A DNA stretch of 64,000 nt from Paenibacillus arenilitoris (lineage in GTDB: Bacteria > Bacillota > Bacilli > Paenibacillales > Paenibacillaceae). Both the position numbers and the translations under genes were made by a program. Below, piece by piece: positions 45,236-52,271 of this stretch; the first letter of the stretch is position 1; every line of letters begins with the position of its first letter. The stretch spans positions 1-64,000 of the forward strand of contig NZ_JACXIY010000005.1 in the NCBI RefSeq assembly GCF_014705655.1. The letters run 5' to 3'. The notes below the pieces were generated by a model. That model was not told where the DNA came from, searched no databases, and saw only the letters and a list, made by a program, of their open reading frames with translations.

Positions 45236-46474
45236 TTATCGCGTAGTCACGAGTTCTTTGGTCACCGCTTCGTCGGAGGTCGTCAGCACGGTTTCGGAAT
45301 CGACGGAAACTTCAACGTCCTGCGTGCCATAGGTCGTGAACCAGTCGCGTATCGTATGAACGTCGTTCGTGAACGCAAGCGACAGAAGAAGCATCATGCG
45401 GGCATGCGCTGCATTCAGGTTATCGCCGCCGATCGTATTGCCGCTGCCGCTATCATAGATGGTACCGGAGCCGGTGCGGGTCGTCGATACGAATACGACG
45501 CCATGATTGTCGATCGCATCCTTGCGCGCGGCGCTCATTTTGGAGGAGATGCCTCCCGCGCCCGTTCCGGCCGTGACGATGCCCTTCGCGCCGTCCTCCA
45601 CGAAGCCGCGAATCGCGCCGCCGCCAGCTTCTTGGTAGTTGTAGGCTATTTCAACAATCGGCAAGCTGTCTTTGGAAATCGTCTTCAGGTCGAACGGCGA
45701 TTTCCATTCCGGCGTCCCCGCCTTCGCCGCTCTCGCCGGCGCGCGGTAGATCCGTACAGCCGGGTCGTCCACGTAACCGAGCGCGCCGAACATCGGAGCG
45801 TCGAACGTATCCATCCGGTGGGAGTTCGTCTTCGTTACTTCGCGCGCCGCAAAAATAACGTCGTTCAGCATGACGACCGTGCCGAACCATTTGGTCTTAT
45901 TGCTGCCCGCGACTTTGATCGCCTGATACAGATTGGCGGGCCCGTCCGTGCCGATGACGTCCCACGGCCTCATCGCGCCGGTAACGACGACCGGTTTCTC
46001 GCTGCGTACCGTCAGATCAAGGAAGTATGCGATTTCTTCCATCGTGTCCGTACCCGTCGTGACGACCGCGCCGTCATAAATCGCAAGTGCCGCATCGACG
46101 GCAAGGGATAGGTCATACAATTCTTTGATCGTATAGCCGCCCGATCCTTTATTGCCGAATTGATAGGTGGATACATCCGCCGTTTTATGCACTGGCAGCT
46201 GAGCGACTAAGTCTTTCATTTCATATGTACCGGCCGCATAATTTTGAAAGTTTGTTTTATCGCCATCCCTTGCAGCGCCCGCAAGCGTCCCCCCAGTTGC
46301 GACAACGATAACGTTAGGAAGCGGAGACGACTTATGCGCGGCCGAGACGGCCGGAATATCGAATTTCGGGAGAGGAGCGGCTTCCGCCGCGCCTGCCAGG
46401 TTGCTTGCGGCCAGCACGCCGATCGTTACCGCAATGAGGGATAAGACTAACAGTGGGATAAGCATTCGTTTCAT
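45236..46474 (-). CDS. ansZ: Secreted type II L-asparaginase (AnsZ-like)
   Basis: 412 residues from the ATG at 46474, 8 nt after GTGAGGA. The signal peptide has a hydrophobic core and an Ala-Glu-Ala site. Catalytic blocks VVATGGTLAGAA, TTGTDTMEEIAYFLDL and AYNYQEAGGGAIRGF are present. It ends with a short acidic/threonine tail (DSETVLTTSDEAVTKELVTTR) instead of SLH repeats. It hydrolyses external asparagine to aspartate and ammonia. The B. subtilis homologue ansZ is activated by TnrA in nitrogen limitation. It is the first gene of a pair that looks like a recent tandem duplication. Confidence 0.94.
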   Translation of the reverse strand: MKRMLIPLLVLSLIAVTIGVLAASNLAGAAEAAPLPKFDIPAVSAAHKSSPLPNVIVVATGGTLAGAARDGDKTNFQNYAAGTYEMKDLVAQLPVHKTADVSTYQFGNKGSGGYTIKELYDLSLAVDAALAIYDGAVVTTGTDTMEEIAYFLDLTVRSEKPVVVTGAMRPWDVIGTDGPANLYQAIKVAGSNKTKWFGTVVMLNDVIFAAREVTKTNSHRMDTFDAPMFGALGYVDDPAVRIYRAPARAAKAGTPEWKSPFDLKTISKDSLPIVEIAYNYQEAGGGAIRGFVEDGAKGIVTAGTGAGGISSKMSAARKDAIDNHGVVFVSTTRTGSGTIYDSGSGNTIGGDNLNAAHARMMLLLSLAFTNDVHTIRDWFTTYGTQDVEVSVDSETVLTTSDEAVTKELVTTR

Positions 46475-46525
46475 TAACATATTCCTCACAACAACCGTCA
46501 TATTAACATCTCCTTATTCTATATT

Positions 46526-46576
46526 TGTGACTCTATCACACGTTTATATTATATTTCGCGTTATATATGTTAACAA
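46526..46576 (-). promoter_or_regulatory. Asparaginase promoter with TGTGA-N5-TCACA operator
   Basis: On the minus strand TTGTTA (46576-46571), 17 bp and TATAAT (46553-46548) give a start near 46541. The palindrome TGTGACTCTATCACA (46540-46526) begins at that start and would let a repressor block initiation. The spacing of 5 differs from the 6 of CRP/FNR sites. The promoter is well supported; the regulator is unknown. Confidence 0.6.
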
Positions 46577-46670
46577 ACTCAAAAACAACGAAAAAAGCGG
46601 TAACATATCTATTTATCTTAAATTATCTCGCATACTGTTTAAGTTTCTTACTAAATGAAAGTGATATAAA

Positions 46671-46687
46671 TGTTAGTATATATAACA
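46671..46687. promoter_or_regulatory. Near-perfect TnrA/GlnR-type box upstream of the asparaginases
   Basis: TGTTAGTATATATAACA matches the 17-bp consensus TGTNANAWWWTMTNACA except for one position, and its arms TGTTA/TAACA are perfect. It is centred about 205 bp before the asparaginase start codon and about 138 bp before the predicted transcription start, too far for the standard activating position. It may serve another promoter or act at a distance. Confidence 0.5.
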
Positions 46688-46796
46688 TAAAAATGACATT
46701 TTTGACTGCATACATATATATGGGACCTGGTACCTCAAGAATGATCAACTGTCGCCAGCCGCCCAACTTTTACCGCTGCAACACCCCTGCGTACAG

Positions 46797-47069
46797 TTTT
46801 GCGGCAGGGCCGCTTTCCTGATCGTCTGCGGCTTCGAATTCGTCGGCATCTATACACTGAAGCAGCAGCTTCAGCTTTCCGTGCAAGGCTATTACGCCAT
46901 CGCGGGCGCCTTTCGATCGCGCCCGCGCCTTGTGCTTCAGAGGACGATCCGGGACAATGAGGAAGACCGCATCCATCGAATCGTAAGCGAGGAGTTCGAA
47001 GAAGAACAGGGAAGGAAATCGAGGGGGCCGCTCAATTTTGACTGGATTTTCTCCACTCTAACACACTAA
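46797..47069 (+). pseudogene. YiaA/YiaB-like membrane protein remnant
   Basis: The frame encodes FLIVCGFEFVGIYTLKQ, then VQGYYAIAGAF, then LVLQRTIRDNEEDRIH. The order GIY, GYYA and LQ.T(I/V)RDNEED is the signature of YiaA/YiaB two-helix membrane proteins. The second helix is disrupted by basic residues (FRSRPR), and no start codon with a ribosome site is seen. The last residues (NFDWIFSTLTH) are encoded by the first motif of repeat array B. I read it as a decayed gene whose end was overtaken by the array. Remaining DNA between 46475 and 46797 holds the asparaginase promoter region. Confidence 0.45.
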
Positions 47070-47342
47070 ATCCGCCTCTTACGTGACGTTTGATTGGAGT
47101 TTGTCCACTCTAACGCCCCTTCGGAGGCCCATCGGCCCTACCGTGCTCGTATTTGACTGGATTTTCTCCACTCTAACACACTAAATCCGCCTCTTACGGG
47201 ACGTTTGATTGGAGTTTGTCCACTCTAACGCCCCTTCGGAAGCCCATCGGCCCTACCGTGCTCGTATTTGACTGGATTTTCTCCACTCAAACACATCAGA
47301 TCCGTCACTTCCGGGCGATTTGAATGGATGAAATCCATTCAA
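47037..47342. repeat. Tandem repeat array B, 115-bp dimeric unit
   Basis: Six copies of a motif starting TTTGA(C/T)TGGA occur at 47037, 47089, 47152, 47204, 47267 and 47319, so the steps are 52, 63, 52, 63 and 52 bp. The first two 115-bp units are almost identical; the third has diverged but keeps the spacing. Each motif is an imperfect palindrome (TGGA...TCCA). In the last copy the arms TTGAATGGAT/ATCCATTCAA are perfect. From 47343 to 47551 nothing more is supported except a short CCAGCCTG-type repeat near 47396-47430. Confidence 0.92.
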
Positions 47343-47551
47343 CCCGACTTGGCGGCGCTTGTTCGTCCCGCAACATAGTCGGCGAATTTCCGGCCTGCCA
47401 GCCAGCCTCCCAGCCAGCCTGCCAGCCAATGACGCATTCTATGCCCGCGCAAGCAAGCGTAAACGGCTTCGCCGTACTTGGACGGGAAAGCTCGTTTCGC
47501 GGAGAAATATAAGCGGAGTTTAAAGAGAATCTTATACTTTCTTAGATTACG

Positions 47552-47584
47552 AAAAGCCCGGCTCCCCAACTGGGGTACCGGGCC
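47552..47584 (-). terminator. Terminator of the HAD phosphatase gene
   Basis: GCCCGG...CCCC and GGGG...CCGGGC form a stem with a two-base loop; four T follow on the minus strand. It lies about 105 bp after the stop codon of the HAD gene. Confidence 0.65.
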
Positions 47585-47689
47585 GTTTCCATACTATTCG
47601 ACTTTGATCGAATCGCAAAACTCCTCCTGCATGAGCTTTGCGGAGTGATCGAGGAGCCAACCGCAAAGCAAGTCCAAGGCTGCCCCCGT

Positions 47690-48466
47690 TCAAAGGAGCC
47701 GCTCCAGCATTTCCGCCACGCCGTCCTCGTCGTTCGAGGCCGTCACGGAATGGGCCGCCGCCTTCAGCTCCGGAACGGCGTTCCCCATGGCGACCGCATA
47801 GCCGGCCATCCGGAGCATGTCCATATCGTTATAATCGTCGCCGAAGGCGATCAGGTCCGATGCCGGCACCCCGTAATACCCGCATAAGCGCAGCAGGCCC
47901 GCACTCTTCGAGACGGTCCGGTTCATCGCTTGCAGCAGCTTTCCCTGATCCGTAAGAACGACATGGAGGCGGCCGCCGAACCGCTGCACGAGCGGCTCGG
48001 CACCCGTAAACGAAGTCAGCAAAATTTTGGTCGCTTCCAGCCGCTTAAGCTCCCGGGGCGTCACGATCTCCGGGCGAAAACGCGGATGGCAGAAGTCGCG
48101 GTCGACGATTTCCCGGTTCGCGAACCATAGGTCATTCGCTTCCACGCTTATCGCGCACTCCGGCATCATCTCGGTGCAGTATTCGAGTAGCTCCGTTGCC
48201 AGGTCCGCCGCGATCGGGTAATGCTCGTCGATTCCGGCGTCCGCGTCGCGTACGACGGCGCCGTTATAGTAGACGAAAGCCGCGATATCGAGCAGCTCTT
48301 GCGGCAGCATGTCCCGCACCGACCTTGGCGGCCTCGCCGTCGCGATCACGATTTTCTTCCCGTTCCGGCTGCAGTTCATGACGGCAGCGAGGTTCCTCTC
48401 CGACACTTCTTTCCTCGCGTTCAGCAGCGTTCCGTCCAGATCAAGCGCGATAACCGAAATGTTCAT
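47690..48466 (-). CDS. Cof-type HAD-superfamily phosphatase
   Basis: 258 residues from the ATG at 48466; the open frame further upstream has no protein-like features. Motif I is IALDLDGTLLN, motif II is VIATARPP, and motifs III-IV are DQGKLLQAMNR...LIAFGDDYNDMDMLRMAGYAVAMGNA. The C2 cap insert (residues about 85-190) is of the Cof type. These enzymes remove phosphate from sugar phosphates, FMN or similar. The substrate is not readable. The gene lies between array B and the large ABC operon. Confidence 0.92.
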   Translation of the reverse strand: MNISVIALDLDGTLLNARKEVSERNLAAVMNCSRNGKKIVIATARPPRSVRDMLPQELLDIAAFVYYNGAVVRDADAGIDEHYPIAADLATELLEYCTEMMPECAISVEANDLWFANREIVDRDFCHPRFRPEIVTPRELKRLEATKILLTSFTGAEPLVQRFGGRLHVVLTDQGKLLQAMNRTVSKSAGLLRLCGYYGVPASDLIAFGDDYNDMDMLRMAGYAVAMGNAVPELKAAAHSVTASNDEDGVAEMLERLL

Positions 48467-48705
48467 ACCTTCTGCAGCCCCTCTTCGCAAGTATAGTCCT
48501 AACCATTTCTGACTCGTTCCCCGCTTTTCCTTCTTAAGGCGCATGGCTGCTTTTGCCGAGCTGCCCGCCGTATCCGGTCCAGCAATCCGTAACGCCGCGG
48601 CCCTTCTTGAAGTGTTCATCGTCAAGCCGGCTGCATTTCGTGCAACAGAAAGCTGACATGAAACCCGGACTCGCGAGCAGCATTGCCGCGGAATATAACG
48701 GCAAA

Positions 48706-48752
48706 CAGGGCTATCCCGATGAGGTCGCTCATGACCTCCCGGGACAGCCCTG
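48706..48752 (-). terminator. Terminator of the ABC operon (GGGCTGTC-type hairpin)
   Basis: CAGGGCTATCCCG pairs imperfectly with CGGGACAGCCCTG and encloses an inner GAGGTC/GACCTC stem. It sits 29 bp after the stop of the solute-binding protein gene. The rest of 48467-48780 shows no gene; it contains only this hairpin and the HAD upstream region. Confidence 0.7.
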
Positions 48753-48780
48753 CCGTCAGCGTATTGCAAAAGTCGCGAAA

Positions 48781-50229
48781 TTACTCGATGCCCTGTTCCT
48801 TTTTCAGCTTCTCGATCTCGGGACCGAGCTGCCGCAGCGTGTTCGTCTCGATCTGCTGCAGCGTCGTTTTGGAGTCGATGTTCTTATCGATCGACTGGTT
48901 GATCAGATCGATGTAGATCGGCCACGCCTGGCCGTCAAGCGGCGTATAGCGGCGCACCGGAATCGAATCGACGAGCGTGTCGTAGAACGCGAACTCCTTC
49001 TGCCCGCCCAGAAACTCGTTCTCGTAATCCTGGTACCAAGGCAGGCTCGTAATGTGCTTCCATCCGGACTGCACCGCGTTCTTCACGTAAATTTTCCATG
49101 CCGCCTCGTCGACCGCGATAAACTCGAGGAACGCGAATGCCGCTTCCTTGTTCTTGCTCTGGGACGGGATGACGAACGAGGAGCCGACCAGGCTCGCGTT
49201 GACGCCGAGCGGCACCTTGGTCGCTCTCCACTTGCCCTTCTGCTCCGGCACGACGTTCGCCAAATGCCGCGAACCGTTCGAGGCCGCCGGGAACGATGCC
49301 ACCTTGCCCTGCTTGAGCAGCTCCTTGCCCTCGTCGCTGAACAGGACGGACTTTTGCGGCGCCCAGCCGATCTGCACGCCCCGCTTGACCAGGTCGAGCA
49401 GCTCGACCATCCGCTCGTTATTGCGCAAATAATTCATTTCGCTGTCGAAATAACCGGACGCGTCCCCGAACTGAATGGCCGGCGAGTCTCGCCATTCGTA
49501 CATGTAAATGCCGTTGGCCGCGAGCGTCTGCGCCGCCAGGAATACGTTGTCCTCGTTCTGCAGAAACTCGCCGAGCTCCTCGGGATCGCTTGGAAGACCC
49601 ATCTGCTCGTAAATATCTTCCCGGTAATAGAACACGGCCGGGCCGATATCCCAAGGCGGGGCGAGCAGCCGCTTGCCGTCCACCGATTTCCAGCGCTCCC
49701 ACACGTAAGGAGCCGTCTTGTCCTCGTATCTGCCCATGTCGTACTTCGGATCGAGCAAATCCTCGAGCAGGCCCGGCGCGCCGTAGCGGTCGACCCCCAG
49801 CACGTGCGAGACGTCCGGAGCGCCTTTGCCCGCCGCGATCGTCGTCTGCAGCCGGTCGTGCAGCTGCCCGATTTCGATTTGGACCATGTTTACTTTAATA
49901 TTCGGGTACACTTTCTTGAATTCCCCGATAACCTCCTTGAACATCGCGTCCCATGTCCAGAACGTAATTTCGCCGGTCGTGGCCGGGTCGTACTTGTAGG
50001 CGATCTTCTCCGCGGGCGCCTGCTCCCCGCCGTCTCCCCCGGCAGCCGAATTATCGCCGGAATTGCCCGTGCTCTCGGTTGGCTCGGCATTATTGCCGGA
50101 AGGCGGTTCGGCGGCGTTATTCGAAGGCTCGGTCTCGCCGCCCGTCGAGACGGGCGTGCCGCTTGAACATGCGGTCACCAGAAGGACGAGGACGACGAAG
50201 GCAAGGATCAGACTCTTTTTCTTTTTCAA
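48781..50229 (-). CDS. Sugar ABC transporter solute-binding lipoprotein
   Basis: 482 residues from a TTG preceded by AAAGGAGAG. Poly-Lys, a hydrophobic stretch and the lipobox LLVTAC give a lipid-anchored Cys21. A disordered Asn/Glu/Ser linker of about 45 residues follows. The mature domain begins ATTGEITFWTWDAMFKEVIGEFKKVYPNIKVNMVQIEIGQLHDRLQTTIAAGKGAPDV, typical of cluster 1 extracellular sugar-binding proteins. It is the last gene of the operon. It should deliver a sugar or oligosaccharide to the two permeases upstream of it. Confidence 0.92.
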   Translation of the reverse strand: MKKKKSLILAFVVLVLLVTACSSGTPVSTGGETEPSNNAAEPPSGNNAEPTESTGNSGDNSAAGGDGGEQAPAEKIAYKYDPATTGEITFWTWDAMFKEVIGEFKKVYPNIKVNMVQIEIGQLHDRLQTTIAAGKGAPDVSHVLGVDRYGAPGLLEDLLDPKYDMGRYEDKTAPYVWERWKSVDGKRLLAPPWDIGPAVFYYREDIYEQMGLPSDPEELGEFLQNEDNVFLAAQTLAANGIYMYEWRDSPAIQFGDASGYFDSEMNYLRNNERMVELLDLVKRGVQIGWAPQKSVLFSDEGKELLKQGKVASFPAASNGSRHLANVVPEQKGKWRATKVPLGVNASLVGSSFVIPSQSKNKEAAFAFLEFIAVDEAAWKIYVKNAVQSGWKHITSLPWYQDYENEFLGGQKEFAFYDTLVDSIPVRRYTPLDGQAWPIYIDLINQSIDKNIDSKTTLQQIETNTLRQLGPEIEKLKKEQGIE

Positions 50230-50417
50230 ATTGCAGCTCTCCTTTTATTGGGAATATGGAACAAGACGTCTTGCGCGTATTGCCTTATGCCGATCCAAGC
50301 GCTTTCTCGAATCCCCCCTTAACAAGCAATCGATTGCAGACTTCCCCTTCAAAAATGCGGCATTGCAAGCATCTTCCCATTTATGTCAACCCCAAACGAG
50401 GAGGCGACCGCTATCCG

Positions 50418-51404
50418 TCATTCCCCGGCGATGCCCGACCTCTCGATCCCTTGGACGAAGGCGCGCTGCACGAATAAATACAGGATCAGGATCGGCAAAA
50501 TCGTCAGCATCACCGCGGCCATAATTTGGTTCATCAGCGTCGGCGCGCTGCCGAGCATGTCGCTCTGCTGCACCTGCTGCCCGAGCTGCTGGAGGCTGTC
50601 GGCATTCGCGTTTCCGTGGAACGTGGCCAAATTTTGCGCCAGGTTGAAATAATCCGGAATGAGCAGGTACATATTCGGCTGGAACACGTCGTTCCAATGC
50701 CAGACGACCGAGAACAGGAAGACGACGATCATGGCCGGCTTCGCCAGCGGGAACATGATGGTCCAGTACGTGCGGAACGCGCCGGCGCCGTCGATTCTGG
50801 CCGCTTCCTCCATGACCTTGGGCAGCCCCCGGTAAAATTGGATGAAGATGAGCACGAACAGCGCCCCTTTCAAGCCGAAGCCCATCGCCGACGGGAAAAT
50901 GAACGGAAACAGCGTATTTATCCAGCCCAAATCGCTGTAAAAAATGTAAAGCGGGACCACGATCGTCGTCGGCGGCACGAGAAACGTGAAAATGAGCAGC
51001 GCCATCCACAGCCCTTTGCCCGGGAATTGATACCGGGCGAACCCGTAGCCGATAAAGGAGCAGCTAATAATTTGCAGCACGGCGCTGCCGAGCGATATCC
51101 ACGCGCTGTTGATCAAGCCGTTGAAATAATTGATCGACTTGAACGCCTCCGCGTAGTTGTTCAGCTCGAACGACTTGGGAATCCACCTGATCGTGGCGTC
51201 GGCGATATCCGACGGCCGCATGAGCGACTGGGAGATCATGTACAGCAGCGGGTACACAAAGACGAACGACAGCGTGAACAGCAGCAAGTAGTAGAACGTA
51301 TTTTCCGCGATGGACCGGGTCCGCCGCATGTATAGAAACCTTCTGTCGACCGTCAGCTTCTTCTGCACGGCGGTTTGAACGGACCGCATGGCAGGCATAT
51401 TCAC
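50418..51404 (-). CDS. Sugar ABC transporter permease (MalG-like)
   Basis: 328 residues with six membrane helices. The coupling motif is EEAARIDGAGAFRTYWTIMFPLAKPA, the EAA loop that docks on the ATPase. The N-terminus (Thr/Arg/Gln rich, residues 1-35) is longer than usual. It pairs with the MalF-like permease encoded 15 bp upstream. No ATPase is encoded in the operon. Confidence 0.93.
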   Translation of the reverse strand: MNMPAMRSVQTAVQKKLTVDRRFLYMRRTRSIAENTFYYLLLFTLSFVFVYPLLYMISQSLMRPSDIADATIRWIPKSFELNNYAEAFKSINYFNGLINSAWISLGSAVLQIISCSFIGYGFARYQFPGKGLWMALLIFTFLVPPTTIVVPLYIFYSDLGWINTLFPFIFPSAMGFGLKGALFVLIFIQFYRGLPKVMEEAARIDGAGAFRTYWTIMFPLAKPAMIVVFLFSVVWHWNDVFQPNMYLLIPDYFNLAQNLATFHGNANADSLQQLGQQVQQSDMLGSAPTLMNQIMAAVMLTILPILILYLFVQRAFVQGIERSGIAGE

Positions 51405-51419
51405 CTTGCTTCCCCCTCT

Positions 51420-52271
51420 CTAGTAGGCCATTCTTCTGCGGAACGCCAGGAACACGATGCCGAGCACCATAAAAATAAAGATGAAATACAGCCACCCGAT
51501 CGTGGAGCCGTATGCGTAATTGTTGGAAACGAACACGGTATGCAGCAGATGGTTCATAATGCCGTTGTCCGGATTCGTGAACGAATTGACGATCGTGAAC
51601 AGCGTGTTGACGAAAACGATCGGAATGAGCATCGGAAACGTGATTTTCCAAAAAATTTCCCACCCGGTCGCGCCGTCCATCTTGGCCGCTTCGTACAAAG
51701 CCGGCGAAATCGTCTGGAGCGCGGCGAGGAAGATCAATATTTGCACGCCTGAATCCCACATGACGAGCGTGAGCGAATCCGCGTATTCGAGCAGCGGCTC
51801 CAGCAAATCGCCGGGAATGAACGCCCTTAGCTGCTGATACAGGTTCCAGTCGTTAAAAATCGGCAGCCTCGCCGCCCCTTGCTGCAGCAGCTTGCGCAGC
51901 GCGATGCCCGAGGCGATGATGACGGGCAGGAAGAACACGCCTCTAAAAAACGTTTTGCCGAACGACTGGCGGTTCAGCAATATCGCGCTGAACATGGCGA
52001 AGATGAGAATGAGCGGCACGTTCACGATCAGATCCTTCATCGTGTCGGTGAGCAGCGGCACGAAATGGATATCGGTCGTAAACGCCTGCCGGTAGTTGCG
52101 CAGACCGACGAACGTGGCGGCCAGTCCGTCCTTCGTCGGCTTCAGCTCGTTGAACGTGTAGTAGAGCGACCGTCCGAGCGGAACGGCCATGAAGAGGAAG
52201 AAGCCGACGATCCAAATGGAAATGAACGCGTAGCCTTCCGCGATATGGCGTTTTTTCATCGACAGCTTCAC
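51420..52271 (-). CDS. Sugar ABC transporter permease (MalF-like)
   Basis: 283 residues from a GTG that overlaps the stop codon of the DUF5696 gene (GTGA), so translation is coupled. Six helices and the EAA loop YEAAKMDGATGWEIFWKITFPMLIPI are present. KMDGATGWE is the ATPase contact. Together with the next gene it forms importer 1 of the operon. Confidence 0.93.
   Translation of the reverse strand: MKLSMKKRHIAEGYAFISIWIVGFFLFMAVPLGRSLYYTFNELKPTKDGLAATFVGLRNYRQAFTTDIHFVPLLTDTMKDLIVNVPLILIFAMFSAILLNRQSFGKTFFRGVFFLPVIIASGIALRKLLQQGAARLPIFNDWNLYQQLRAFIPGDLLEPLLEYADSLTLVMWDSGVQILIFLAALQTISPALYEAAKMDGATGWEIFWKITFPMLIPIVFVNTLFTIVNSFTNPDNGIMNHLLHTVFVSNNYAYGSTIGWLYFIFIFMVLGIVFLAFRRRMAY

Noticed and set aside
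46526..46540. Assignment of the TGTGA/TCACA palindrome to CRP or FNR
   Set aside because: The spacing is 5 bp instead of 6, and no regulator gene nearby supports the assignment; it is kept only as an operator of unknown type.
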